From the NCBI RefSeq assembly GCF_031843945.1, contig NZ_JAVTJJ010000001.1:248001-312000 (forward strand): a stretch of DNA of 64,000 bases, given 5' to 3'. The notes under the pieces were generated by a model. The model saw only the letters and a program-made list of their open reading frames with translations. It had not been told where the DNA came from and searched no databases. Origin of the DNA: Paracidovorax sp031843945 (GTDB taxonomy: Bacteria > Pseudomonadota > Gammaproteobacteria > Burkholderiales > Burkholderiaceae_C). The position numbers and the translations under genes are program-made. How positions within the stretch are numbered: the first letter of the stretch is position 1; every line of letters begins with the position of its first letter. This document shows positions 46,920 through 55,676 of this stretch, piece by piece.

Positions 46920-47447
46920 ATGCGATCGTCTTCACGCTTCTTGATGCTCAGCCTCGGCGCCGTTGCGCTGGCCGGCTGCGCCAGCCTGTCGTCCAACCCT
47001 AGCGCCGTAGCACGGCTGGAACCCACGCGCGGCAACCTGACTGCGGGCGAAGTGCGCTTCGTGCAGCATGGCGACCAAGTGCGCGTGACTGGCGAAGTAC
47101 GCGGCTTGAAGCCAGGCACCGAGCATGGCTTTCATGTGCACGAAAAGGGCGACTGCTCCAGCGGCGACGGCAACAGCGCCGGCGGCCACTTCAACCCGCT
47201 GGCCAAGCCGCATGGCCAGCACGGGCATGGCGACCACCACACGGGTGACTTGCCCAGCCTGGTGGCCGACTCGGCCGGCGTGGCGCGCTTTTCTTTCGAG
47301 TCGCGCAGCATCAGCGTGGGCGACGGGTCTACCGACATCGTGGGCCGCGGCTTGATCGTGCACGCACAGGCTGACGACTACGTGACTCAACCCACCGGCA
47401 ATGCCGGCGCGCGCCTGGCCTGCGCGGTGATCCAGGCCGCCAAGTAA
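46920..47447 (+). CDS. sodC: Cu/Zn superoxide dismutase, lipoprotein type
   Basis: 175 residues from ATG 46920. Lipoprotein signal ending LAGC (C20), so it is attached to the outer membrane or periplasmic face. Metal ligands in HGFHVHEKGDCSSGDGNSAG and GGHFNPLAKPHGQHGHGDHH, with the end DIVGRGLIVHAQADDY. Disulfide cysteines are in KGDCSS and RLACAV. The frame opens upstream to 46821 but lacks homology there. Confidence 0.95.
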   Translation: MRSSSRFLMLSLGAVALAGCASLSSNPSAVARLEPTRGNLTAGEVRFVQHGDQVRVTGEVRGLKPGTEHGFHVHEKGDCSSGDGNSAGGHFNPLAKPHGQHGHGDHHTGDLPSLVADSAGVARFSFESRSISVGDGSTDIVGRGLIVHAQADDYVTQPTGNAGARLACAVIQAAK

Positions 47448-47496
47448 GCGCCCTGCGCGCCGCTTAGCTGGCACCGCATGCGGGCACAATCCCCGC

Positions 47497-48189
47497 ATGA
47501 CCGCCAGCAGCCACAGTCCTTCCTCTTCTTCCGCTTCTTCCCCCACTCCGCTTTCCGCGTCCGTTGCCGACCTGCGCAAGAGCTACGAGCGCGCCGAGTT
47601 GAGCGACGACGCATCTCAGCCCGACCCGCTGCGCCAGTTCGATCTGTGGCTGGGTGAGGCGCTTTCGGCGCAGCTGCCTGAACCCAACGCCATGACGCTG
47701 GCCACCGTGGGCGCAGATTTGCGCCCCAGCACGCGCATCGTGCTCATCAAGGGGTACGACGAGCGAGGCATCGTCTGGTACACCAATTACGAAAGCCGCA
47801 AGGGCCGCCAGTTGGCGGGCAACCCTTTTGCGGCGCTGCAGTTCCATTGGGTGGAGCTGGAACGCGTGGTGCGCATCGAGGGCGTGGTGGAAAAGGTGAG
47901 TGACGAGGAAAGCGACGCCTACTTCGCCAGCCGGCCACTGGATTCACGCATCGGCGCCTGGGCCAGCCCGCAAAGCCAGGTGATCAGCGGGCGCGGCACG
48001 TTGGTGGCCAACGCCGCACGCTACGGCGCGCAGTTCTTGCTGCAACCGCCACGGCCACCGCACTGGGGTGGCTTTCGGCTCAAGGCCGAGCAGTGGGAAT
48101 TCTGGCAGGGCCGCAAGAGCCGCCTGCACGACCGGCTGCGCTACCGGCAAGAGGCCGGCAACTGGGTGCGCGAGCGCCTGGCGCCGTGA
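47497..48189 (+). CDS. pdxH: Pyridoxamine 5'-phosphate oxidase
   Basis: 230 residues. FMN enzyme making pyridoxal 5'-phosphate. Motifs: DLRKSYERAELSDDASQPDP, RPSTRIVLIKGYDERGIVWY, NYESRKGRQLAGNPFAALQF, end DRLRYRQEAGNWVRERLAP. The first ~24 residues are Ser/Pro/Ala-rich and may be an extension. Confidence 0.95.
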   Translation: MTASSHSPSSSSASSPTPLSASVADLRKSYERAELSDDASQPDPLRQFDLWLGEALSAQLPEPNAMTLATVGADLRPSTRIVLIKGYDERGIVWYTNYESRKGRQLAGNPFAALQFHWVELERVVRIEGVVEKVSDEESDAYFASRPLDSRIGAWASPQSQVISGRGTLVANAARYGAQFLLQPPRPPHWGGFRLKAEQWEFWQGRKSRLHDRLRYRQEAGNWVRERLAP

Positions 48190-48201
48190 AAACAGGCTCG
48201 A

Positions 48202-49155
48202 CTACCGCGGCAGATAAGGCACCAACAACAGCATCAGCGGCAGCGTAATCAACGCCATGCCGGTAGAAATCGCGATGCTGGACGACACCTCGTCCTGCAT
48301 CACGCCGTAGCGTTGCGTGAAGAGAAACACGTTGGCACCCACCGGCAGCGTCGCCACGGCGAACATCACCGCCACCGGCATGCCCTTGAGGCCCAGCGCC
48401 CAGGCCAGGCCGAACACCAGCATCGGGTGCACCAGGTTCTTGACCAGCGCGATGCTCAGCGCGTCGCGCCAGTGCGCCCCCACCTTGCTGAAGGCCAGGG
48501 TGATGCCGACCAGCAGCAGCGCCAGTGGCCCCAGTGCCGTGCCTAGCACCTGCAGGGGTTTGTCCACCACCTCAGGCAGCACAAAGCCGGTCTGCGCCAG
48601 CAACAGGCCGGCCAGAATAGGCAGAGGAACCGGATGCACGACGCCATTGCGCACCGCCTGCAGCACGGTGAACACCAACGGGCGCGGCGCGCTCAGGCCA
48701 GCGCGCTGCTGCTCGCGTGCCTCGGCCAGCTCGAAGACCACGGTGGCCGATGTCAACAGGATGAGCGAATGCAGCGAGATGAGCGTGAAAAGCGTCACCA
48801 AGCCCGCGTCGCCGTAAATCAGCCCGATGAGCGGCGCGCCGATCATCAACGTGTTGCTGAACATGTGAGCCAGCCCGCGCGCGGCCGAACGGGTGGAAAA
48901 GCCGCGCACCGCCATCGTCACCACGAACACCAGGCCGCTGGCCAGAAAGTAGAGGCCGACCGGCTGGAAGTCCAGGTCTTGCACGCGCACACCAGCCATG
49001 GTGCGAAACAGCAGTGCCGGCGTCAGCACCAGAAAGACGATGTTGGACAGATCCTTGATGGCGGAGGCACGTACCCAGCCGATGCGGGCCGCCAGAAAAC
49101 CGACGGCGATGCAGAGAATGACCGGGACGAGCGAGGCGAAGACAGGAGAGTTCAA
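48202..49155 (-). CDS. AEC-family (auxin efflux carrier-like) permease
   Basis: 317 residues if started at TTG 49155 (LNSPVFASLVPVILCIAVGF); the frame runs to 49272, but the extra 39 residues are charged and unlike a membrane start. Ten hydrophobic segments; SNIVFLVLTPALLFRTMAGV and FSNTLMIGAPLIGLIYGDAG are typical of the family. Likely exports or imports malonate/malate-like anions. Converges on pdxH. Confidence 0.82.
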   Translation of the reverse strand: MNSPVFASLVPVILCIAVGFLAARIGWVRASAIKDLSNIVFLVLTPALLFRTMAGVRVQDLDFQPVGLYFLASGLVFVVTMAVRGFSTRSAARGLAHMFSNTLMIGAPLIGLIYGDAGLVTLFTLISLHSLILLTSATVVFELAEAREQQRAGLSAPRPLVFTVLQAVRNGVVHPVPLPILAGLLLAQTGFVLPEVVDKPLQVLGTALGPLALLLVGITLAFSKVGAHWRDALSIALVKNLVHPMLVFGLAWALGLKGMPVAVMFAVATLPVGANVFLFTQRYGVMQDEVSSSIAISTGMALITLPLMLLLVPYLPR

Positions 49156-49269
49156 GAGACGGACAGCCGGCGCTGTGGAAGATGGGGCGGGACGGTCGCG
49201 CGTGCGCCGCAGCAAACCGTCCCGATTATCCGTCCACCCGATGGCGTACTCGGCTTGACAGCCCGTTGG

Positions 49270-49339
49270 CAAATATTTAAGCCAAATCGGGCTCTAGCGC
49301 TTGATCCATAAGCGCTATTGGCTATCAATTCAATAGCAA
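49270..49339. repeat. AGCGCT-family palindromic repeat upstream of the AEC gene
   Basis: GCAAATATTTAAGCCAAATC, then GGGCTCTAGCGCTTGATCCA, TAAGCGCTATTGGCTATCAA and TTCAATAGCA: perfect AGCGCTT/AAGCGCT stem and both flanks. This copy best matches the one inside pccA. Confidence 0.85.
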
Positions 49340-49351
49340 TTCAGCGCAACA

Positions 49352-51484
49352 TCAGAACTCTACCTTCACCCCCACCTTCAGGCTGCGCCCCGGCAGCGGC
49401 GCCTTCGGGAAGGCCGTCGTCGTCAGGATGGACGTGGCGCTGTACGCCAGCTTGTCGGTGATGTTGTCCAGCCGCGCATACCACAGCACATTGCTGCGCG
49501 TGGCGCCGAACTGCCACTGCGTGCGGTAGCCCAGCGACGCGTTCCACAGGGTGTAGGCGCCGGTGGCGCGGGTGCCGTCCGATGGCACGCGGTTCTGTGC
49601 GGCCAGATAGTCGAAGCCCACGCCGGCACGCCATGGGCCGTTGGCCCAGGCCAGCGTGCTGCCCAAGCGGTACGGGGCGATGCGCGGCAGAGGCTCGCCG
49701 CTGTCCTTGTTGGTGGCGCGCACCAGGTCGCCGCGCAGTTCCAGGTCCAGCGTGGAGCCGCCGTCGCCGAACAGGGCCGCCTGCGTCAGGCCGCTTTCGC
49801 CCAGCAGCCGCACGCTGCCGCTGGCTTCCAACCCGTAGAAGCGGGCGCGAACGCCCTGGTAGCGGTATTCAGGCAGGGCGTCTGCCGTGCCCGCGGGCAC
49901 CGGCTCGCCCTCTTCCGACAGCAGCGCGCCCGTGGGCGTGAGGCCGATGTAGTTGGCGAAACTGCTGTGGAACGCCGTGACGGCGAAGCGGTGCGGCCCG
50001 CTCTTCCAGGCGGCGCCCACGTCCACGCTGGTGGACTTTTCCACGCCCAGGGTGCTGTCGCCCGTCTCCCACGCCGCCGTGGCGATGTGCGGGCCGTTCG
50101 CGAACAGTTCGTAATCCTTGGGCGCGCGCTGGGTGTACGACAGGTTGGAGGTCAGCTGCCAGGCGGGCGTCAGGTTCACCAGCGCGCCCACGGCAGCGCT
50201 GTGGGGGTTGAAGTCCCGCTTGGCGACCTCGAAGCGATCGACGTCCGGGCTGCCGAACGATTCGACCGTGGCGCGCTCCGTGCGCGCGCCGAAGGTCAGC
50301 TTGCCCCAGTCGGTGCCCAGCTCTTCGTGCACGAACAGCGCGGTGCTGCGGCTGCGGCTGCGGGGCGCAAAGGCTTCTTCGCCCACGGCAGAAAAGCGCG
50401 TCGCTTCCGTCTGCAGGCCGACCACGCCCTGCAAGCGGCCGATGGGCGCATGCCGCGCCTCCAGCCGCAGGTCGTTGCCGCCATTGCGGAAAGTGGTGCC
50501 GGGTTCGCCGCCTTCGAATTCGGTGTGCTGGTAGTCGGTGTGGCTGGCCTGCATCCGCACGCTCTGCAGCGGCCCGGCGTCGATGCGCCAGAGGCCGTCC
50601 AGCGCATAGCGGTTTGATCGCATGCCGATGGTCACCTCGTCTTCGGCCACGGTGCCGTAGTCGCTGCGGTAGGTGCTGGCCGATGCGCCCAGGTAGCCGC
50701 GGTCGAAGAACAGCGTGCCGCCCACCGCGCCGCCGCGCGTGTGGCTGGCCGAATTGCAGATGCGCCGGGCGAGGCCGGGCGAGCCTGGCTTTTCGCACAC
50801 CAGATCAGCCGGGGCGCGCACGTCGTCGGTGTCGCGGTCGAACACGTCGGCATGCAAGGCGAAGCGGTCGTTGCCGCCTTCGATCATGGCGCCGCCCGCG
50901 CGTTCGCGGTTGCCCGTGGCGGCCGAAGCTTCCACTTTGCCGTCGACGCCGTTCACCGGCTCGCGGGGAATGCGGTTGTCGATCACGTTGACCACGCCGC
51001 CCACGGCACTGCCGCCATACAGCAGCGCAGCGGGGCCGCGCAGCACCTCGATGCGTTCGGTGACCAGCGCTTCGGTGGGCACGGCGTGGTCGAAGCTGAG
51101 GGCCGAGGCATCCAGCGTGGCGCCGCTGTTTTGCAGCACGCGGATGCGGTCGCCGTCGAGCCCGCGAATGATGGGCCGGCTGGCGTTGGGGCCGAAGTAG
51201 GTGCTGCTGACGCCCGGCAGCCCGTCCAGCGTCTGGCCCAGCGTGGACTGGGTGCGCAGCGTCAGGCCGTCGCCCGACAACTGCGCGGCCGGCGCGACCT
51301 GTGTGTCAGCGCCCAGCGGGTTGCCGGTGACCGTTACGTCGGGCAGGCGCGCGGCAGCTGCGGCGTCTGCCGTGGCCGTCTGCGCGCTTGCGCCCGAGGC
51401 CAGCAGCACCAGCACGGCGCAGGCGAGCGGATGCAGCGCGGCGCGGCTTGGGTGGCCCAGAAGAAAAGAAAGGGTGGAGTTCAT
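49352..51484 (-). CDS. znuD: TonB-dependent receptor, ZnuD-like (zinc)
   Basis: 710 residues from ATG 51484. Signal peptide ends ASGASAQ. Plug domain LPDVTVTGNPLG, NASRPIIRGLDGDRIRVLQN, ERIEVLRGPAALLYGGSAVG; then the barrel, ending in aromatic Phe (LKVGVKVEF). A disulfide-like pair (CEKPGSPGLARRIC) sits in an extracellular loop, as in ZnuD proteins. Location beside a His-rich protein, ABC transporter and Zur points to zinc uptake. Confidence 0.88.
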   Translation of the reverse strand: MNSTLSFLLGHPSRAALHPLACAVLVLLASGASAQTATADAAAAARLPDVTVTGNPLGADTQVAPAAQLSGDGLTLRTQSTLGQTLDGLPGVSSTYFGPNASRPIIRGLDGDRIRVLQNSGATLDASALSFDHAVPTEALVTERIEVLRGPAALLYGGSAVGGVVNVIDNRIPREPVNGVDGKVEASAATGNRERAGGAMIEGGNDRFALHADVFDRDTDDVRAPADLVCEKPGSPGLARRICNSASHTRGGAVGGTLFFDRGYLGASASTYRSDYGTVAEDEVTIGMRSNRYALDGLWRIDAGPLQSVRMQASHTDYQHTEFEGGEPGTTFRNGGNDLRLEARHAPIGRLQGVVGLQTEATRFSAVGEEAFAPRSRSRSTALFVHEELGTDWGKLTFGARTERATVESFGSPDVDRFEVAKRDFNPHSAAVGALVNLTPAWQLTSNLSYTQRAPKDYELFANGPHIATAAWETGDSTLGVEKSTSVDVGAAWKSGPHRFAVTAFHSSFANYIGLTPTGALLSEEGEPVPAGTADALPEYRYQGVRARFYGLEASGSVRLLGESGLTQAALFGDGGSTLDLELRGDLVRATNKDSGEPLPRIAPYRLGSTLAWANGPWRAGVGFDYLAAQNRVPSDGTRATGAYTLWNASLGYRTQWQFGATRSNVLWYARLDNITDKLAYSATSILTTTAFPKAPLPGRSLKVGVKVEF

Positions 51485-51685
51485 GGCGACGCCAAAGAAA
51501 AAGATCAAAAAGAAGGAGTCAGCGACCGTGCACGTGCGGCACGCAACATCGCCGCCCACAGGCACGGACGGACGCGCGCGCGCCGCCTCTCAAACAGGCG
51601 GCACACGGGCGTCAGCCCACGGTAAAAACGGGGACAGAGGACGCTGCACGCCAGCGCAGCGTGCAAACAAAGAGCGTCCTGCGCT

Positions 51686-52084
51686 TCAGGCGCTGGCCGA
51701 AGCAGGCGGTGCGCGTGCTGAAAAGGCGCGCTGGGGCCGCGCGTCGATGCCTGCCGAGGGCTGGGTTTGCGGCGCTGGCGCGGTGCTCAGGGCCGCTACG
51801 GGCAGAGGCGCTGGCAGCAGCGCGCCGCCAAACAGCAGTTGGTCGAGCAGTTGGCAATCGCTGCCCGCATGGCCGTTGAACAAGGCCTGGACAACGACCG
51901 TGCCATGGGTGCCATGGGTGGCATGGGAATGGGCGGGCTCGCCATGCGCGCTTTGCAGCACACCTGCCGCATGGGCCAGCCGCCCGTGCACTACCTGGTG
52001 CATACGGCCGAGCGAAGGCCCCAGTACCAGGCACACGGCCAGGCACCAGAGCGCAACGCGGGCTTTCAGGGCATGCACAGGCAC
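51686..52084 (-). CDS. His-rich membrane-anchored protein of the zinc locus
   Basis: 132 residues, GTG start at 52084. One hydrophobic segment (VALWCLAVCLVLGPSLG), a His-rich stretch (HGEPAHSHATHGTHG), a cysteine motif SDCQLLDQLLFGGAL and an Ala/Pro-rich end. Similar small His-rich proteins accompany Zur-controlled receptor genes; a periplasmic zinc relay or buffer is plausible. Family not named with confidence. Confidence 0.65.
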   Translation of the reverse strand: MPVHALKARVALWCLAVCLVLGPSLGRMHQVVHGRLAHAAGVLQSAHGEPAHSHATHGTHGTVVVQALFNGHAGSDCQLLDQLLFGGALLPAPLPVAALSTAPAPQTQPSAGIDARPQRAFSARAPPASASA

Positions 52085-52147
52085 GGCGTGGCGAATGAAA
52101 TTAATGAATCAAGCGGCGCAAAGGTCAGCGGGGCAAGGGCACGCCCG

Positions 52148-52726
52148 TCACTCGACCTGCTTGGCTTCGACCAGCCGGTAGAACAGGCCGTACTGGTCGT
52201 CCTGCAAGGTCTGGAAGCGGCCTTCCACGACGACAGGTGTCAACGAATAGCGCACCGGCGTGCGTGCCTTCACCTCAATCATGCTTTCCGGCCCGCCCGG
52301 AATGCAGAACGCACAGGTGAGCGGCACCGAGGTCAGCAGAAAGTGCTTTTGCCCCGGCTTGGTGTCCATGGGCACCATGAAGCCCTGCACGCGGCGGATA
52401 GTCATGTGCATGGCTTTTTGCTCATCGGTGAACACGGGCTCGATGCGGTCGCGCAGGGTTTTCTTGGTCAGGTTGCTCAAGCTAGACCAGGCCACCACGT
52501 CGCTGCGTGGCTGCAGCGGTTTGATCGGGCTTTGCGGGCTGTGATAGCCAGCCCCCTGCCCGGCCGGCAGGCCGCCCGGCGCCATGGGTGATGACAAGCC
52601 GCCGCCGCCATCGGCTGGCGCCTGGGCTCGGGCATCGCCCGCCCCGCCCAGCAGACCGCAGGCCACCACAGCGGCGGCCAGCAACGCATGGGCCTTGGCA
52701 AAGGGGAAAGTGCGCGATGAATGCAT
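52148..52726 (-). CDS. DUF3299-family periplasmic protein
   Basis: 192 residues with a signal peptide (AHALLAAAVVACGLLGGAGDARA). Gly/Pro-rich spacer, then the DUF3299 core: VQGFMVPMDTKPGQKHFLLT, LTCAFCIPGGPESMIEVKAR. The C-x2-C (CAFC) and neighbouring residues could bind metal. DUF3299 genes recur in accessory zinc clusters with the FtsX-type ABC pair found just upstream. Confidence 0.82.
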   Translation of the reverse strand: MHSSRTFPFAKAHALLAAAVVACGLLGGAGDARAQAPADGGGGLSSPMAPGGLPAGQGAGYHSPQSPIKPLQPRSDVVAWSSLSNLTKKTLRDRIEPVFTDEQKAMHMTIRRVQGFMVPMDTKPGQKHFLLTSVPLTCAFCIPGGPESMIEVKARTPVRYSLTPVVVEGRFQTLQDDQYGLFYRLVEAKQVE

Positions 52727-52813
52727 GGGGTTGCCTGGCGAAAAGAGAGAGAAAGAGAAATGCGCAGAAATGCGCGAGGCCGCCCGGGTGGCGGCACCTC
52801 GCGCAGCAGCGCA

Positions 52814-53065
52814 TCAGTGCACGTGCTTCATACCGCAGTATTTGCCAATGGCGAGAGTCTTGCACGCTGCCTGGAGTTCCTTCATGCACTGATCGTGTCC
52901 CTTGCCCGCCTCCAGGCACTTGGCGGCGGCTTCATGCGCCGAGGCCATGGCGCGGTGGCGTTCGATGTCGGCCTTGGTCTCTTTGTCTGAATGGCCTTGG
53001 GCGTGGGCCAGAGCGGCAACGGCCAACAGCGGAGCCAGCAACAGCGCAGAGAAAAGTCGTTTCAT
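52814..53065 (-). CDS. Small secreted Cys/His protein of the zinc locus
   Basis: 83 residues from ATG 53065. Signal peptide MKRLFSALLLAPLLAVAALA; mature part is helical with four cysteines in AAKCLEAGKGHDQCMKELQA and ACKTLAIGKYCGMKHVH plus several His, suggesting disulfides or metal binding. Between the DUF3299 gene and the ABC permease; unknown family. Confidence 0.7.
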   Translation of the reverse strand: MKRLFSALLLAPLLAVAALAHAQGHSDKETKADIERHRAMASAHEAAAKCLEAGKGHDQCMKELQAACKTLAIGKYCGMKHVH

Positions 53066-53117
53066 GAGAAGTCCTTTGAAGTGAGGTTGAGAAACAGGCA
53101 TACAAAAATAAGGTGGA

Positions 53118-54368
53118 TCAGGGCCGCGCCAGCAGGTCGGCCACATCGGTGCGGTAGGCGCGCAGCACGGGCAGCAGCGCCGCCAGGCAGGCCACGGCGA
53201 CGGCCAGCGCCGGCACGGCCCATTCCTGCGGCAGCCAGATCGCGCCGCTCAGGGGCATGGAGCCTTCGGCACGCAGCATTTGCCCCGCCACGGCCGCCAC
53301 ACCATGGCCCAGGGCCACGCCGACGGCGGCAGCCAGTAGCGCCAGCCAGAGGGCTTCGCACAGCAGCAGGCCCGCCACGCGGGACGGCGGCGCGCCCAGC
53401 AGGCGCAGCAGCGCCAGGTCGGCGCGGCGCTCGCGCACAGCATTCCACAGCGCGATGAACACGCTGAGGGCGGCCACGCCCAGCAGCACGCCGCCCAGTG
53501 CGCGCAACACGTCGGCGCCCACGCCCAGCAGGCGCACCAGCCGGGTGATTTCTATGGCAGGCACAGCCGCCTGCATGGGGGTGCCGGCATTGATGGCGCG
53601 GGGCAGCGTCACGGCTGCGAGCGGGCTGCGCCAGCGCACCAGGGCCAGGGTAATTTCGCGCTCCTCGCGCAGCACGGCCAGGTCTTCGGGGTCGTCGGCC
53701 TGGGCGGATTCATGCACCTGCCAGACCGATTCGGTCGAGGTGAGCACCAGCCGGTCGAGCACGCAGCCGCAAGGCGCCAGCACGCCAGACACGGTGTACG
53801 GGTGCTCGCCATGTTCGTGCCCGCCGCCGGCCAAACCATGGCTGCCCACGAAGCGGCGGCCGATGAGCGCCCCGCCTTCTTCATGCGTGGCACCCTTCGC
53901 ACCGGCGGTCATGGTTTGCGCGACCGTCGCACCCAGCACCGCCTGCATGGGCGCTTGCCAGAGCGTGCCCTGGGCCAGCGTAGCGCCGTAATGCGCTGGG
54001 TACTGCGGTGTGGTGCCAACGATGCGGTAGCCGCCGAAGCTGTCGCCCAGGCTCAGCGGAATGGCCTCGGCCACCATCGGGTTGCGCTGCAGCGCCTCGA
54101 AATCGGCCAGCGCGATGTTGCCCGGCGGCACGTCGATATGGAACACGCCCGCCAAGATGAGTTGCAGCGGGCTGCCCTTGGCCCCGACCACCATGTCGAT
54201 ACCCTGCACGTCGCGCTCGAAGCCTCGGTCGATCTGCGTGCCCACCAGCAACACCAGCGTGACCACGGCCAGCCCTAAGGCCAGCAGCAGCAGGTTCAAG
54301 CCCGCCTGCAGCGGCCGGGACCACAAGTAGCGCCAGGACAGCGCGGCGATGGATGCTATATTTTTCAT
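53118..54368 (-). CDS. ABC transporter permease, FtsX/MacB type
   Basis: 416 residues. Four helices, one at the N-terminus and three at the C-terminus (LGGVLLGVAALSVFIALWNA), around a large periplasmic domain (about 45-280) with a His-rich loop (GGGHEHGEHPYTV). The ATG and first codons (MKNIA) lie inside the palindromic repeat. It works with the ATPase gene upstream; in Zur-linked clusters this pair is thought to help envelope zinc supply. Confidence 0.88.
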   Translation of the reverse strand: MKNIASIAALSWRYLWSRPLQAGLNLLLLALGLAVVTLVLLVGTQIDRGFERDVQGIDMVVGAKGSPLQLILAGVFHIDVPPGNIALADFEALQRNPMVAEAIPLSLGDSFGGYRIVGTTPQYPAHYGATLAQGTLWQAPMQAVLGATVAQTMTAGAKGATHEEGGALIGRRFVGSHGLAGGGHEHGEHPYTVSGVLAPCGCVLDRLVLTSTESVWQVHESAQADDPEDLAVLREEREITLALVRWRSPLAAVTLPRAINAGTPMQAAVPAIEITRLVRLLGVGADVLRALGGVLLGVAALSVFIALWNAVRERRADLALLRLLGAPPSRVAGLLLCEALWLALLAAAVGVALGHGVAAVAGQMLRAEGSMPLSGAIWLPQEWAVPALAVAVACLAALLPVLRAYRTDVADLLARP

Positions 54369-54420
54369 AGCTGCTAGCGCTTAACCATCAAGCGCTGGAG
54401 GCCAATTTGGCTTGTATTTT
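54355..54420. repeat. AGCGCT-family repeat forming the ATPase stop and permease start
   Basis: GCTATATTTTTCATAGCTGC, then TAGCGCTTAACCATCAAGCG and CTGGAGGCCAATTTGGCTTG. On the - strand it encodes the last residues of the ATPase (SQIGLQRLMVKR), its stop (54374-54376), and after five bases the permease ATG and MKNIA. Confidence 0.85.
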
Positions 54421-55096
54421 GATCGGGCGACGCTGGAGCGCCGTGCGAGCCCGGTTGCAGCTCCAGCGACTGCGCGCCTTCCAGTGCCAGCAGCCAGCCG
54501 GCCGCGCGGGCATCGTGCGTGGCCACCACCAGCGTGGCGCCGCATGCCTGCGCGGTGCCGTGCAGCAGCGCCAATGCGGCGGCGGCAGATTCATCGTCCA
54601 GGCTGGCCGTGGGCTCGTCGGCCAGCAGCACGCGCGGCGACAGCAACACGGCGCGCGCCAACGCCACCCGCTGCGCCTGCCCGCCAGACAACTGATGCGG
54701 GCGGCGCTGGCCCAGGCCGTCCAGGTCGAGCTGCTGCAGCACCGTGTGAATGGCCGCATCGTCACGCGCCAATCCGGCGGCCAGGTAGGGCAGCGCCAGG
54801 TTTTCAGCGACGGTGAGCGCGGCACTCAGGTGCAGGCGTTGCGGCAGAAAGCCGACATTCCGGGCACGCCAGGCATCCAGCCGCGCACCCGCCAGGGCTT
54901 GCAGGGGTGTGCCCGCCACTTCCAGCGTTCCGGCCGAAGGTGTGCGCAGCCCGCCCACCAGCGCCAGCCAGGTCGATTTGCCGGCGCCCGAGCGGCCATG
55001 CAGCAGCAACCGGCCGCCTTGCGGCACCTGCACGTCGGGAAAGCCCAGCGGCGCGGCGCCCGCGTGGGTGAAGGCCAGCCCTTGCGTAGCGATCAT
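54374..55096 (-). CDS. ABC transporter ATP-binding protein
   Basis: 240 residues from ATG 55096 (MIATQGLAFTHAGAAPLGFP). Walker A HGRSGAGKSTW, signature LSGGQAQRVALARAVLL, Walker B RVLLADEPTASLDD. LolD/MacB-like. The ATG overlaps the zur stop (55093-55096). The last ~15 residues come from a palindromic repeat and are absent from the core family fold. Confidence 0.9.
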   Translation of the reverse strand: MIATQGLAFTHAGAAPLGFPDVQVPQGGRLLLHGRSGAGKSTWLALVGGLRTPSAGTLEVAGTPLQALAGARLDAWRARNVGFLPQRLHLSAALTVAENLALPYLAAGLARDDAAIHTVLQQLDLDGLGQRRPHQLSGGQAQRVALARAVLLSPRVLLADEPTASLDDESAAAALALLHGTAQACGATLVVATHDARAAGWLLALEGAQSLELQPGSHGAPASPDQNTSQIGLQRLMVKR

Positions 55097-55569
55097 GCGG
55101 CGACCCCTTCGCCTGGGTTGGCGCAGCCGGCGCAACGGCCGCGCACGGCAATGTCCACCGCCAGATCTTCATGGCCGGCAGAAGCCAGCGCCTTGAGCAT
55201 CTGCCGCGTGGCGTTCTGCAGGCGCACGGAGCCTTCGGACAGGCGGAAATGGCGGTGGCAGTCGTCGCATTCGAAGCGCGGCGTGGCAGCGTCGTCTGCC
55301 GACGCCTGAACCAGCGTGTAACGGGCGATGCGCTGGGCGTCTACCTGCCGCCGCAGCAACCCTGCGGCCGCCAGCCGGTCAAGCAGGCGGTACACGGTGA
55401 CGCGGTTGACTTCCACACCGGCACGGCTCAGTGCGGCTTCGACCTCGGCCTCAGACAGCGCGACGGCAGGCTGGTCGCCCAACAGCCGCAGCACGGCGCG
55501 CGTCGCCCGCGTGGAACGCAGGCCTGGCGGCAGAACGGGAACGATGGGTGAGGCAGCGGCGCGGGGCAT
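55093..55569 (-). CDS. zur: Fur-family zinc uptake regulator
   Basis: 158 residues. Winged HTH (VEVNRVTVYRLLDRLAAAGL) and structural zinc site CDDCHRHF plus CAGC, with further His/Glu ligands. Translationally coupled to the ABC ATPase and heading the zinc locus, which favours Zur over Fur. Upstream palindrome 55613-55635 is its likely own operator. Confidence 0.88.
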   Translation of the reverse strand: MPRAAASPIVPVLPPGLRSTRATRAVLRLLGDQPAVALSEAEVEAALSRAGVEVNRVTVYRLLDRLAAAGLLRRQVDAQRIARYTLVQASADDAATPRFECDDCHRHFRLSEGSVRLQNATRQMLKALASAGHEDLAVDIAVRGRCAGCANPGEGVAA

Positions 55570-55612
55570 GGCAGGGTGAATGCCGATTCGCCCAAAGGCT
55601 TACGGCAATCCA

Positions 55613-55635
55613 ATAACGCAAACGGGTTGCATTAT
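55613..55635. promoter_or_regulatory. ATAACGCAA-N5-TTGCATTAT, candidate Zur box
   Basis: 9-bp arms with one mismatch around ACGGG, 44 bases upstream of zur. AT-rich ends and symmetry fit Fur/Zur family boxes. No equally good copy was found before the TonB receptor. Confidence 0.5.
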
Positions 55636-55676
55636 GCGGCAAGCCTGCGGGTCGCTCTACCGCCCCACTGCAACCA

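Noticed and set aside
45625..46935. Long - strand frame joining the OmpA-like gene with sequence opposite chaC
   Set aside because: Only the part from ATG 46155 has the OmpA fold; the rest is a shadow of chaC.
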